DNA of 64,000 bases from Aerococcaceae bacterium zg-1292. GTDB lineage: Bacteria > Bacillota > Bacilli > Lactobacillales > Aerococcaceae. Within the stretch, counting starts at the first letter, position 1; every line of letters begins with the position of its first letter. The notes under the pieces are model-generated. The model saw only the letters and a list, made by a program, of their open reading frames with translations, searched no databases and was not told where the DNA came from. This document shows positions 1 through 8,646 of this stretch, in pieces. Where the stretch lies: contig CP065955.1 of assembly GCA_016126655.1 (NCBI GenBank), positions 789,001 to 853,000 on the forward strand. The letters are read 5' to 3'. The translations under genes and the position numbers were made by a program.

Positions 1-1062
1 CAACCGCCATACAAAGCCGTGTTGTCTCAAGGTTTTGTAATGGATGGTAAAGGACAAAAAATGAGTAAATCACTCGGTAATGTAATTGTGCCGGAAGAAG
101 TGATGAAAGAATTAGGTGCGGATATTATTCGTCTATGGGTAGCCAGTGTCGATTATGAAAATGATGTGCGTATTTCTAACGATATTTTAAAACAAGTATC
201 AGAAACATATCGTAAAATCCGTAATACGATTCGTTTTATGTTATCGAATATTGGGGACTTCAATCCAGAAACGGATAAAGTAGACACATTAAGACCAGTT
301 GACCAATACTTAATGGCTAAATTTGATGTGTTAGTGAATGAGGTCTTAACCGCTTATGATGAATTCCAATATTCAACAATTTATAAAAAAGTCATCAATT
401 TTATTACAGTTGATTTATCAGCATTTTACTTGGATTTTGCTAAAGATGTGTTGTATATCGAAGCGGCAGATGCATACCCACGACGTGCTATGCAAACAGT
501 CATTTATCATGTGTTGCGTGACCTCATTCCATTGTTAACGCCAATCTTACTTCATACGATGGAAGAGGCATGGAAAGAGTTGCCAGGCGCACAAGGCTTT
601 GTTCAATTACAAGATATGCCAGAAAAACGCGATATTACAGCTGCGCAAGCATTGGTCGAACAATGGGCACCATTCTTTGACGTAAAATCTGCTGTTCATA
701 AAGCATTAGAAGTGGCTAAAAATGATGACGTGTCACCAATTAAAAAATCATTTGAAGCATCTGTCACAGTTTATGCGCCAGAAGCAGTGATTGAAGAAGT
801 ATCAGCATTGAGTGATGATTTAGCACAATTATTAATTGTATCACACGTAAGCTTGCAGCCTCTATCATCAGCAGATGAATCAGCAGAAGCGTATGATGAC
901 TTTAAAGTATTAGTACAACCAGCCCATGGACATGTCTGTGAACGTTGTCGTGCTGTTCGCCCAGAAGTTGGAACCATCGAGGAAGCACCAGAACTATGCC
1001 ACCGCTGCCACGCAATTGTAACTGAACACTTCCCAGAATATTTTACATCAAAAGCAGAATAA
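1..1062 (+). CDS. ileS: Isoleucyl-tRNA synthetase, C-terminal part
   Basis: This is the 3' part of isoleucine-tRNA ligase, which charges tRNA-Ile in the cytoplasm. The reading frame is open from base 1, so the catalytic N-terminus lies outside the window. The KMSKS signature of class I synthetases is at 58-72, preceded by a GFVMDGKGQ context typical of IleS. The anticodon-binding helical domain follows. Two Cys pairs near the end (CERC at about 937 and CHRC at about 997) form the C-terminal zinc site found in the eubacterial-type enzyme. The stop codon is followed by a strong terminator, so this is the last gene of its transcript. Identity is very secure; only the N-terminus is missing. Confidence 0.96.
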   Translation, partial: QPPYKAVLSQGFVMDGKGQKMSKSLGNVIVPEEVMKELGADIIRLWVASVDYENDVRISNDILKQVSETYRKIRNTIRFMLSNIGDFNPETDKVDTLRPVDQYLMAKFDVLVNEVLTAYDEFQYSTIYKKVINFITVDLSAFYLDFAKDVLYIEAADAYPRRAMQTVIYHVLRDLIPLLTPILLHTMEEAWKELPGAQGFVQLQDMPEKRDITAAQALVEQWAPFFDVKSAVHKALEVAKNDDVSPIKKSFEASVTVYAPEAVIEEVSALSDDLAQLLIVSHVSLQPLSSADESAEAYDDFKVLVQPAHGHVCERCRAVRPEVGTIEEAPELCHRCHAIVTEHFPEYFTSKAE

Positions 1063-1136
1063 TACTTTTTGCGATAATGTGTGCGTTGTTAGCATGACTA
1101 ATCGTGATGTAAAGTGCTTCGGTATATAGCATAACA

Positions 1137-1187
1137 GCAGTTGAAAGTATTGAATGAATCATTCGGCTTTCAACTGCTTCTTTATTT
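1137..1187 (+). terminator. Rho-independent terminator after ileS
   Basis: A perfect 11-bp inverted repeat (GCAGTTGAAAG / CTTTCAACTGC) is followed by a T-rich run. It lies 75 bp past the ileS stop. Confidence 0.85.
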
Positions 1188-1585
1188 GTTATTTTTGTAT
1201 ATTTTTTTCACAAAATGTTTTATAATGATACTAGAATGAGCATCTCGATGATGAGGAATGAACGCGTTATTTCTCGATTCCGAAGATAAGAAAATAGGAT
1301 GCGTATGATGAAGTTTTTGATATTGTAGGCCTTATGATGTTAGGTATAGCGTGCCGTAATTATTATATGACATGATTGTTTAGGAAGGGGACTGATTATG
1401 TGAAAAAAATCGGTATTATTTGTCTATCTATACATATCATTATTTTATTTCTATTGAGAACCTATCGTATTATCAATAATAATCAAACAGTCTTACTAAC
1501 AGTTATATGTTTAATGTTATTTATTTTTTTAAAATATTTATTCTCAAATGCAAGTAAATGTAGAATAAAAAGGAGAATCAAATCA

Positions 1586-1855
1586 ATGACAAGACCTATT
1601 TTATATTTTAGTGATAAGTGCCCCGATACAGCACCATTTGTCACGGTGTTAAAAGAATTAGCAGTAGATTATGATGAGGTTAATATTACTGCATCAATCC
1701 CTAATTTAAAGCGCTTTTTAAACTTACGGGATACCCAAGAGGTCTTTGACGCCAAAAAGGCACTAAATCAAGTAGGTATTCCAGTATTGGTTACTGAGGA
1801 CGCCCAGTTAATTTTTGATGAAACCACGCTTCGTGAATATTATGATGAAACATAG
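1586..1855 (+). CDS. Glutaredoxin-related protein (CPDT type)
   Basis: The 89-residue product begins MTRPILYF and carries S-D-K-C-P-D-T near residue 11, matching the small glutaredoxin-related family (COG4545-like) in which the usual CxxC becomes CPDT. A thioredoxin fold with a VGIPVLV cis-Pro stretch near the C-terminus is visible. The ATG at 1586 has an AAAAGGAGA ribosome-binding site about 7 bases upstream. The frame stays open upstream to a GTG at 1400 that also has a good site (AGGAAGGGG). That longer form would add about 62 residues with two hydrophobic segments, giving a membrane-anchored version. The short form is preferred because it matches the family length. The substrate is unknown. 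Confidence 0.72.
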   Translation: MTRPILYFSDKCPDTAPFVTVLKELAVDYDEVNITASIPNLKRFLNLRDTQEVFDAKKALNQVGIPVLVTEDAQLIFDETTLREYYDET

Positions 1856-1978
1856 TGTGCCCGAGAAAGTGTAGTGCTGATTACTGTTAGCAAGTTGGCG
1901 GGAAATCGAATGTACGAGTGATTTGTAAAAGACGTGTTATTTAAGCATTATTGAGCCTAGAAAGGAGTGAATGTAGAA

Positions 1979-2377
1979 ATGAATAAAGAACAATTGATGG
2001 AACGTGCAGTGAAAGTGATGGAAAAATCATACAGCCCGTATTCACATTTTCCTGTCGGTTGTGCCATGTTAATGAAAGATGGCGAAGTGATTGAAGGTGT
2101 AAATGTTGAAAATGTTTCTTTTGGTGCAACAAATTGTGCAGAACGGACAGCGATTTTTACAGCTGTAACTAAAGGTTATGCACCGAAATCGATTGCTGCT
2201 ATTGCAGTGAGTGGAGATACTGAAGCCTTTTTACCACCTTGTAGTATTTGCCGTCAAGTACTTGTTGAATTTTGCGATGCAGAGACACCGGTCTATTTAA
2301 CCCGTCACGATGGCGCCATATTTGAAACATCAGTCAAAGAACTCGTTCCATTTGCATTTGAAACATTGGATATGTAA
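1979..2377 (+). CDS. cdd: Cytidine deaminase
   Basis: This enzyme hydrolytically deaminates cytidine and deoxycytidine to (deoxy)uridine in pyrimidine salvage. The 132-residue length is that of the small homotetrameric zinc enzymes. The zinc ligands and catalytic Glu are visible: C53-A-E55-R in the first motif and P-C88-S-I-C91 in the second. The ATG at 1979 is preferred over an in-frame GTG at 1967 because the AAAGGAG at 1961-1967 overlaps the GTG and serves the ATG. It is a stand-alone gene here; in many relatives cdd sits near era or deoC, which are absent. Confidence 0.95.
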   Translation: MNKEQLMERAVKVMEKSYSPYSHFPVGCAMLMKDGEVIEGVNVENVSFGATNCAERTAIFTAVTKGYAPKSIAAIAVSGDTEAFLPPCSICRQVLVEFCDAETPVYLTRHDGAIFETSVKELVPFAFETLDM

Positions 2378-2545
2378 TGAGATTGGGATTAGAAAGCGCA
2401 TACAGCTTGTGTAGCAGCGAAGTAGTTGTGAGTGAGTGTCGAATGAAGCTAAGGCAAGTCGTTAAACCGCTAAAAATGCATTAACATTGTTAAATAATGT
2501 AGCATTTGATATAGTAAAGTAAAAGAGTATAAAGGTGGAGAAAAT

Positions 2546-2926
2546 ATGGCACAAACATTATTACATGCATGCTACCGTGTGCATAATTTAGAAGAAACGT
2601 TAAAATTTTATACGGAAATTTTTGATTTTACAATTAGCCGTGAACGTAAGTTTCCAGAACATGGCTTTGATTTAGTGTATTTGGTAGTACCAGGTTCTGA
2701 TTTTGAATTAGAATTGACGTATAACTATGATTCAGAGCCATACGTAATTGGTAATGGATTTAGCCATTTGGCTCTAGGCGTCGATGATTTAGAAGCTATT
2801 CATGCAAAATGTAAAGAGTCGGGCTATGAAACAACAGATATGAAAGGTTTACCAGGTAACCCGCCGTCATATTTCTTTGTTACTGACCCAGATGGTTATC
2901 GTCTAGAGGTAATGCGTAATAAGTAA
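2546..2926 (+). CDS. gloA: Glyoxalase I (lactoylglutathione lyase family)
   Basis: This VOC-fold metalloenzyme of 126 residues converts the methylglyoxal-thiol hemithioacetal to the S-lactoyl thioester, detoxifying methylglyoxal. The four metal ligands line up with the classical enzyme: H7, E56, H74 and E121. The motif TDPDGYRLE near the C-terminus is diagnostic. A GGTGGAG site precedes the ATG. Whether the thiol is glutathione or another low-molecular-weight thiol cannot be told from the sequence. It is a single-gene unit, followed by a degenerate repeat and a bidirectional terminator. Confidence 0.9.
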   Translation: MAQTLLHACYRVHNLEETLKFYTEIFDFTISRERKFPEHGFDLVYLVVPGSDFELELTYNYDSEPYVIGNGFSHLALGVDDLEAIHAKCKESGYETTDMKGLPGNPPSYFFVTDPDGYRLEVMRNK

Positions 2927-2937
2927 GGACAGTGTAA

Positions 2938-3040
2938 CAAAACTTGCGCTGAAATAAACCACTCGAGAAACGCATAAAGCTGTCTACTGTAGTGAAAGTT
3001 ATTACAGTGTGTCACAGTCAGATTCGCACGAACGCTTTGT
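2938..3040 (+). repeat. Degenerate copy of the dispersed palindromic repeat
   Basis: The stretch keeps the arms AACCACT-GAG and GTCA-CGCACGAACG in the order and spacing of the roughly 115-bp intergenic repeat seen best at 7711-7825, but with many substitutions. Confidence 0.4.
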
Positions 3041-3097
3041 GGTGATTTACAACGAGCAATGATGGGACGGGTGATATGCCCGTTCTTTATTAATTTA

Positions 3098-3138
3098 AAC
3101 CCCGTATCAGCTGCAATAAAAGCAAAAGATACGGGGTT
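3098..3138. terminator. Bidirectional terminator between gloA and the permease
   Basis: An 11-bp perfect inverted repeat (AACCCCGTATC / GATACGGGGTT) sits between two convergent genes, with A/T-rich flanks on both sides. A second small hairpin (ACGGG/CCCGT) followed by a T run lies just upstream at about 3066-3090. Confidence 0.8.
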
Positions 3139-3173
3139 ATTGATTTTATCTAAAATATTTGGACACACAGGTA

Positions 3174-4517
3174 TTAAGCCATTTGATTTTTCTGGTAGAG
3201 CCAATAGCCAATAACACAGCTACATAAGCAGAAAAATTGAAAGACGAGCACATACATCGGGGCAGTCATCAGACTACCGATAAAGATGGATAAACTACCG
3301 AGGATTGCGAATATTGGTGAGATAAGTCCAGTCAAACGTTGCTCAATGGTTTGATGACGATACATGTCGAATACTTTAAGATAGAGTACCATGAAGGCCA
3401 AATTGTTAAACACGACAGAAATTTCACTCACATCACGGCCGTGTAATAAGTCGAATTTTTGTACGATGTAATGAATCGTTAACCAACCGAGTGCGACAGC
3501 AAGTGTTAACAAGGTTGAAGCAGTTGATACTTGATGTTTTGGATGGATGGTGGCTAATTTTTTTGAATGTAACCAACCACGTTGAGCAAATGCTTGTGGT
3601 AGACGAATCATTGCTAATAACATGCCATTAATCACACCGAGGACTGAAATAATGATAATTAGTAAAATAAAGTTACCGATTTGGGGGCCAAACAAAGATT
3701 GTAAGGCATAATGTATCGCATCATCGCCAACACTCATAATAAAACTAGGCCCTAGTATCTTACTTAAACCAAAAAAGAATAATAGATAAGTCAATAATAT
3801 AAATAATGGACCAATTATCAATGCCTTGGTTAAGTTGCGTTTTGGATTGCGGATTTCGGGCGCAATCGTAATTACCGCCGTCCAGCCATCGTATGAAAAG
3901 GCTAGTGGTACTAATGCGGCTAACCACCCAAAACCAACACTTTTTGGGTGAATAACCGGTATCTGTGCGGGTATTGCCGGTAAATCAGCGTGCCAAAATA
4001 GTCCAATTACTGCAATAATCAGTAAAGGAATCACTTTAACAAATGTGGATAATGATTGATAATAACCGCCTAATTGACGTGAAAAATAGTTAAGGGCTGT
4101 AAAAAAGATAATATAACTCGCCGCAAAAATAATTTGCATTTCTAATGTAGCTTCTTTGCCAAGGTATGTCCAAGAGTAGATGGCACCTACCCATGCGACG
4201 ACCGCAATAACAGTTGGAAAATAAACAAAGGATTGGAAAAATCCAATTGCTGCTGCAATACCAGGTGAGATAAATTCTTCGTAATAACTAGAAATCCCAC
4301 CGCTGGACGTCGTGCGTTGTGCTAATTCAGATAGAGACAGACTTCCGAAGATGATGCAGCTAGCTCCGAGTGCTAATGCTAACATCCCCAGTCCGACATT
4401 GCCTCCAGTATAAAGTAGGACATTGTCTGCCCTAAAATAAATGCCTGAACCAATAACGACACCGACAATCATCGCAATCGCTGTGGTCAAGCCATATGTA
4501 GTTTTTGCTTGTTTCAT
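3174..4517 (-). CDS. APC-family amino acid permease
   Basis: A 447-residue integral membrane transporter of the amino acid-polyamine-organocation superfamily. The first helix carries the family motif IVGVVIGSGIYF, and about 12 hydrophobic segments follow. The overall look is closest to LAT-like/SteT-type exchangers, but the substrate cannot be assigned. The start at 4517 (MKQAKTT) is chosen over the in-frame ATG at 4529 because the GGGG of the upstream codons acts as a ribosome-binding site for it. The gene is transcribed alone, convergent with gloA and divergent from murI. A plausible -10 (TATAAT on the minus strand, 4584-4589) lies upstream. Confidence 0.85.
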   Translation of the reverse strand: MKQAKTTYGLTTAIAMIVGVVIGSGIYFRADNVLLYTGGNVGLGMLALALGASCIIFGSLSLSELAQRTTSSGGISSYYEEFISPGIAAAIGFFQSFVYFPTVIAVVAWVGAIYSWTYLGKEATLEMQIIFAASYIIFFTALNYFSRQLGGYYQSLSTFVKVIPLLIIAVIGLFWHADLPAIPAQIPVIHPKSVGFGWLAALVPLAFSYDGWTAVITIAPEIRNPKRNLTKALIIGPLFILLTYLLFFFGLSKILGPSFIMSVGDDAIHYALQSLFGPQIGNFILLIIIISVLGVINGMLLAMIRLPQAFAQRGWLHSKKLATIHPKHQVSTASTLLTLAVALGWLTIHYIVQKFDLLHGRDVSEISVVFNNLAFMVLYLKVFDMYRHQTIEQRLTGLISPIFAILGSLSIFIGSLMTAPMYVLVFQFFCLCSCVIGYWLYQKNQMA

Positions 4518-4583
4518 TGAATACCCCATAAAAGTTTAATTTATTATGCAACGAAAGGACGAGCCTTTCATTAGACAATCCTA

Positions 4584-4611
4584 ATTATAACATGATAATA
4601 GTATTAGTAAA
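4584..4611 (-). promoter_or_regulatory. Possible promoter of the amino acid permease
   Basis: On the minus strand a TATAAT lies 16 bp downstream of a weak -35 (TTTACT). A small inverted repeat GAAAGG/CCTTTC sits in the leader. The -35 match is poor. Confidence 0.4.
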
Positions 4612-4835
4612 GTGAGAATCGGTAGAATTTCAACCACTATGAAAAAGCGAGCGCTTAGTATATAATAGAAAGCGAGAACAACGAAAAACAGAGGCGTTAG
4701 GGGATGGTACCGTAAGGCCTTGCTTTGATACGGGTAGCGGTGCTCCAATAAAATAAGCACTTGCATACAGTGACCTATCGAGTAAGTACAGATGCGTTTA
4801 GCCATTTTAACGAAAAGAAAGCAGGATTGACATTA

Positions 4836-5684
4836 ATGAAAGAATTACCAATAGGTATTATTGACTCTGGTTTTGGTGGTCTAACTGTAGTCAAACAAAG
4901 TTTGAAGCAATTACCCAATGAATCGATAATTTATTTAGGAGACAGTGCGCGCTGCCCGTATGGTCCGCGACCATTGTCGCAAGTCAAAGAATTTATTTGG
5001 CAAATGACGAATTTTTTATTAGAAAAAGGTATCAAAATGTTAGTGCTTGCCTGTAATACAGGGACTGCCGCGGCGTTGGAGGAAATTCGCGCGACACTAT
5101 CGATTCCAGTAATTGGTGTTATTCATCCCGGTAGTCGTGCTGCCATTAAAGAAACACAAAATCAACGTATTGGTGTTATCGGTACGCAGGGCACGATTAA
5201 TAGCCGCTTATATGAACAAGTAATTTTAGAAAAAGCGAATCATTTAGCAGTAAAAAGTGTCGCCGCGCCTGAATTTGTTTCAATTGTTGAAGAGAATCGC
5301 ATGGATGATGCAAAGACACCGGATATTGTTAAAACGCAATTACAATCATTGATTGATGAAGGAGTAGATACTTTAGTATTAGGCTGTACACACTATCCAA
5401 TTATTCGTGATGTGATTCAAATGGCGATGGGGGACTCAGTGAGTTTGATTGACTCGGGTGTAGAAACCATCAATGAGGTAAGTACATTACTGGATTATTT
5501 TAATTTAAGTCGCAGCGCTCAAGAAGCACTCGAATGTCCGGCCACTATGGATATTTATACGACTGGCGAGGCAGACCGCTTTGAAACAGTTGCTAAAACA
5601 TGGCTGCAAAATGAGCAATTAGTCGTCAAAACATGTCGAATTGAGGAGGATAACATTGTCGAAAATATTAATCGCAACGCATAA
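4836..5684 (+). CDS. murI: Glutamate racemase
   Basis: This enzyme converts L- to D-glutamate for peptidoglycan. The cofactor-independent two-cysteine mechanism is supported by C73 in ACNTGTAA and the second Cys in LGCTHYP. The substrate-binding D10-S-G-F-G-G motif is at the N-terminus. The frame opens further upstream (4761), but homologous sequence starts at MKELPIGIIDSGFGG, so the ATG at 4836 is used; the ribosome-binding site is weak (AGCAGGA). It overlaps rdgB by 29 bp, giving the well-known racemase-rdgB-phosphoesterase cluster. A TATAAT at 4661-4666 with a poor -35 could be its promoter. Confidence 0.94.
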   Translation: MKELPIGIIDSGFGGLTVVKQSLKQLPNESIIYLGDSARCPYGPRPLSQVKEFIWQMTNFLLEKGIKMLVLACNTGTAAALEEIRATLSIPVIGVIHPGSRAAIKETQNQRIGVIGTQGTINSRLYEQVILEKANHLAVKSVAAPEFVSIVEENRMDDAKTPDIVKTQLQSLIDEGVDTLVLGCTHYPIIRDVIQMAMGDSVSLIDSGVETINEVSTLLDYFNLSRSAQEALECPATMDIYTTGEADRFETVAKTWLQNEQLVVKTCRIEEDNIVENINRNA

Positions 5685-6255
5685 TCCGGGTAAAGTAAAA
5701 GAATTTACGACACTATTTTCACCTTTAGGGATTAAAGTGGAATCATTATTGGATTATCCCGAGTTAGAAGAAGTAGAAGAGACAGGGGCAACATTTGAAG
5801 AAAATGCACGGCTTAAAGCAGAAACTATCGCCCGTATGACGAATAGTATGGTATTAGCAGATGATTCGGGCTTATGTGTTGATGCGTTAAATGGTGCGCC
5901 AGGTATTTATAGCGCACGCTATGCGGGTGAACCGACGGATAATTTGAAAAATAACCAAAAATTGTTATCAGCATTGGAAGGGGTAGCCAATCGTCAGGCG
6001 CATTTTATTTGTTGTTTGGTGTTGGCGCATCCTGACGTGGATTCATTAGTTGTTGAGGGACGTGTCGATGGTGAAATTGCTACCCAAATGCACGGAGAGC
6101 AAGGCTTTGGCTATGACCCTGTATTTTATATTCCGTCAGAGCAGAAAACATTTGCCCAAATGCCTGAGAAAAAAAGTGAAATAGGGCATCGCGCAATGGC
6201 GTTGAAAGCATTACTTGAAAAAATGCCAGATTGGTTAAATCATAATGCAATCTAG
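5656..6255 (+). CDS. rdgB: Non-canonical purine NTP pyrophosphatase (Ham1/RdgB)
   Basis: This enzyme hydrolyses dITP, ITP and XTP to monophosphates and keeps deaminated purines out of DNA and RNA. The 199-residue product shows the family blocks: THNPGKVKEF at the N-terminus, DDSGLCVDAL followed by PGIYSARYAG, and GFGYDPVF in the C-terminal half. The start is read as TTG at 5656 because a near-perfect GAGGAGG (5643-5649) lies 6 bases before it and the protein then begins MSKILIATHNPG, as in relatives. The gene overlaps the end of murI, indicating translational coupling. Confidence 0.92.
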   Translation: MSKILIATHNPGKVKEFTTLFSPLGIKVESLLDYPELEEVEETGATFEENARLKAETIARMTNSMVLADDSGLCVDALNGAPGIYSARYAGEPTDNLKNNQKLLSALEGVANRQAHFICCLVLAHPDVDSLVVEGRVDGEIATQMHGEQGFGYDPVFYIPSEQKTFAQMPEKKSEIGHRAMALKALLEKMPDWLNHNAI

Positions 6256-6275
6256 CCCTGTCCACTGGAGTTTAT

Positions 6276-6465
6276 AGTGTGAGCGAGGGTGCTCTGGCTT
6301 GTCACTGGGGGAAGTTGCTGATATGCGAGTAGCACACAAAAGTAATTTAGCAAGTGGACGTCAAGCCAACTCGAGCGAGCCAGAATTTAAGGCTAACGCC
6401 GTGCGAGTAGCGCACAGAAGCATTATGTGAAGTGGAGGCATTTCAGCACATTGGAACCAGAATAA
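6276..6465 (+). repeat. Composite dispersed repeat between rdgB and the phosphoesterase
   Basis: It starts AGTGTGAGCGAGGGTGCTCTG and ends GGAACCAGAATAA, the two ends of the repeat family. Internally there are two variable centres, each with the GCGAGTAGC(G/A)CACA hairpin core, so it looks like two fused copies. The final AATAA directly abuts the GGAGG of the next gene. Confidence 0.7.
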
Positions 6466-6481
6466 GGAGGTTGAAAAACAA

Positions 6482-6997
6482 ATGAAATGGTTAGTAGTAA
6501 GTGATAATCATGGGAATTGGGCGCAATTAAACCAATTATTTGAACAATATCGTCCACAGGTAGATTTGATTATACATTGTGGGGATTCAGAATTTCCAGC
6601 GGATGACCCGATTTGGGAGCAAGTTGACGTTGTCGTATCAGGTAACATGGATTTTGATCCGCAATATTTTTCAGTTCGCACGAAAGATAGTGATGTCGGC
6701 AAGATTTTAGTTGTGCATGGACATCGTCATGGAGTGAATTCAGGTAATCATGAATTATTAGAGATGGCACTGGGAACGAATGCGAAATTTGTGTTTCATG
6801 GACATACGCATCGTCTGTATGCCGAGCAACAAGAAGGGATACTGTTTGTTAACCCAGGAAGCTTGAATCATTCACGTGGTCCAATTCCGTATAAAACTTA
6901 TGCTATTATTGAGATTGATACCGATAAAACAACAGTGAACTTTTATACTGATGCGCATGAATGTTTAGCTGATTTGACACAAGAGTTTGCAAGGTAA
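6482..6997 (+). CDS. YfcE/YsnB-type metallophosphoesterase
   Basis: A 171-residue calcineurin-like phosphoesterase with the standard dimetal motifs: S-D-N-H-G (SDxHG type), H-C-G-D-S, S-G-N-M-D, V-H-G-H and F-H-G-H-T-H, then NPGS. In Bacillus the homologue (YsnB) sits directly after the rdgB homologue, as here. The natural substrate is not known. The ATG at 6482 has GGAGG supplied right at the edge of the upstream palindromic repeat. The stop is only 7 bp before the next gene, so the two are co-transcribed. Confidence 0.88.
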   Translation: MKWLVVSDNHGNWAQLNQLFEQYRPQVDLIIHCGDSEFPADDPIWEQVDVVVSGNMDFDPQYFSVRTKDSDVGKILVVHGHRHGVNSGNHELLEMALGTNAKFVFHGHTHRLYAEQQEGILFVNPGSLNHSRGPIPYKTYAIIEIDTDKTTVNFYTDAHECLADLTQEFAR

Positions 6998-7004
6998 GTG
7001 TGAT

Positions 7005-7508
7005 ATGATAAATAAAATTATTGAAAAATCAATTGTCAGTTCTATTTCTGATTTAATGATACCGGCTGATAATGTCGCACATGTGTTATCAAACAATACA
7101 CTGAGTCACGGATTATTAGTTTTGTCGACCGTTAAATACTCATTAATTCCTGTTTTGTCCCCGCAATTGAAACTGATGGGTTTGCTTAATATGTCGGTTA
7201 TTATCAAAGCAATTACGACAATTGATGCGATTGAAGTATCGAAACTCGATGAAATTACGATTGAATCGGTGATGATGAAACCGCCAGTTGTCTTAGACGA
7301 ACAAGTGAGTTTTGAAAAAGTATTGCATTATTTGGTTGACTATAACTTTTTATGTGTGGTTGACAAAGACCAAAATTTTAAAGGGATTATAACACGACGT
7401 GCTGTGTTAAAACGCTTAAATAAATTTATCCACCAGCTATCAACTACGGATGCATTGCGTCATTTATTGGTTCAAGTAGCCAAAAATGACCAGCAAGATG
7501 ATATATAA
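7005..7508 (+). CDS. cbpB: CBS-pair protein, c-di-AMP sensor CbpB/DarB-like
   Basis: A 167-residue protein made of two CBS domains (roughly residues 12-70 and 85-145) and nothing else. Stand-alone CBS-pair proteins of this length next to racE/rdgB/ysnB in Firmicutes correspond to YkuL/CbpB/DarB, which bind cyclic di-AMP and, in the apo form, act on the stringent response or pyruvate carboxylase. That role is taken from the family. The ATG at 7005 is chosen because AAGGTAAGTG precedes it; the frame extends a few codons upstream to a TTG at 6987. Confidence 0.75.
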   Translation: MINKIIEKSIVSSISDLMIPADNVAHVLSNNTLSHGLLVLSTVKYSLIPVLSPQLKLMGLLNMSVIIKAITTIDAIEVSKLDEITIESVMMKPPVVLDEQVSFEKVLHYLVDYNFLCVVDKDQNFKGIITRRAVLKRLNKFIHQLSTTDALRHLLVQVAKNDQQDDI

Positions 7509-7592
7509 TCATCTTCAAACTTTCTTCAAATTATTTTCTCATTGCATCCATGTTAAGTGTTGTTGGGGTATGATATACTGTGAATAAACAGA

Positions 7593-7706
7593 GTGTGAGT
7601 GCGGGTGTTCTGACTTGAACCACTGGAGCAGGGTTCGTAGAAGCGCTGGGGCGCATTAAGAGCAATGCGAAGTGGATGTCAAGTCAACCCAAGCGAACCA
7701 GAATAA
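7593..7706 (+). repeat. Dispersed palindromic repeat, tandem copy A
   Basis: The copy starts AGTGTGAGTGCGGGTGTTCT and ends GCGAACCAGAATAA. It is nearly identical to copy B, which begins 118 bp later. Left arm TGACTTGAACCACTGGAGCA and right arm GCGAAGTGGATGTCAAGTCA are inverted relative to each other. Confidence 0.88.
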
Positions 7707-7710
7707 ACAT

Positions 7711-7825
7711 AGTGTGAGCGCGGGTGTTCTGACTTGAACCACTGGAGCAGGGTTCGTAGAAGCGCTGGTGCGCATCAAGAACAATGCGAAGTGGATGTCA
7801 AGTCAACCCAAGCGAACCAGAATAA
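7711..7825 (+). repeat. Dispersed palindromic repeat, tandem copy B (reference copy)
   Basis: Used here as the reference for the family. Arms about 35 nt long pair imperfectly, and a variable centre (GTAGAAGCGCTGGTGCGCA) can form its own short stem. Only a few bases differ from copy A. Confidence 0.88.
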
Positions 7826-7962
7826 GATTAATACAAGTTGTTATCGTATAATGCAGTTGTTTGAAATTGCTTCAACAACTAAAGATGTGATAGCCGCTTA
7901 ACGTGAGAGAGTGAATTCATTTCTAATTAATGGGAAGTGAATAAGAGTGAGGGAGCGAGACG

Positions 7963-8640
7963 ATGTTTAATCTATCGAATCAGAAAGGGAAAATAGTTTA
8001 TTTATTAGTAGCGATACTAGTTTTGTTTTCGAGTATTACGGTTACGATTTCAGCACAGGAGACGCCAACAGAAGTTAGTACGATTTCTGGTACGTTTTCA
8101 GATTATATTCCGTATAGACAATTTAATAATTATCAATACATTGGCTTTGGGACTGGGTTTGAAAATCAATATACGATTTTAGAATATTCTCCAGATCAAA
8201 ATGGTATTTTCCAAATAGTCATGTTAGTCAATGGAGTGGCTAAAGCTTATGTTTATCAACAACGTAGTACTGGCTTATATGAATTAGCCTGCATCGATAG
8301 TTATGGGGATGTAGAAGATTTACGCTATTCTGAGCAAGTGGCAAATAGTGGTGAGTCATTAATTTTGTCGAGTAATCTATCTGTAGGGCATCAATATGCT
8401 TCTGGATATCATAATGAATATATCCGAACGATTCGTTCAATTTTACCGACATACGAGAAAAATAATCGGACGTATCAAGAAGTTGTGATGATTGAAGAAT
8501 CAGGGTATGCAGATGGCTCACGGACAAATTATTATTTAGCGCCAAGATACGGAATTATATGTATTGAACGAGTGGACGCGAATGGTACAGTGATTGCTGA
8601 GACATCTTTGTCTGAAGTATATAATAATATTTATGAGTAA
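7963..8640 (+). CDS. Secreted protein of unknown function
   Basis: A 225-residue protein with a clear signal peptide: a basic start, a hydrophobic stretch (residues about 11-29, VYLLVAILVLFSSITV) and a likely cleavage site after S-A-Q. No lipobox and no C-terminal anchor are visible, so it is probably released or loosely wall-bound. The mature part is rich in Tyr, Ser and Glu, with no motif I recognise. GGGAGCGAG precedes the ATG. It is the only gene between the cbpB cluster and the tRNA/EET locus and ends in its own terminator. Confidence 0.7.
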   Translation: MFNLSNQKGKIVYLLVAILVLFSSITVTISAQETPTEVSTISGTFSDYIPYRQFNNYQYIGFGTGFENQYTILEYSPDQNGIFQIVMLVNGVAKAYVYQQRSTGLYELACIDSYGDVEDLRYSEQVANSGESLILSSNLSVGHQYASGYHNEYIRTIRSILPTYEKNNRTYQEVVMIEESGYADGSRTNYYLAPRYGIICIERVDANGTVIAETSLSEVYNNIYE

Positions 8641-8646
8641 GTAGCG

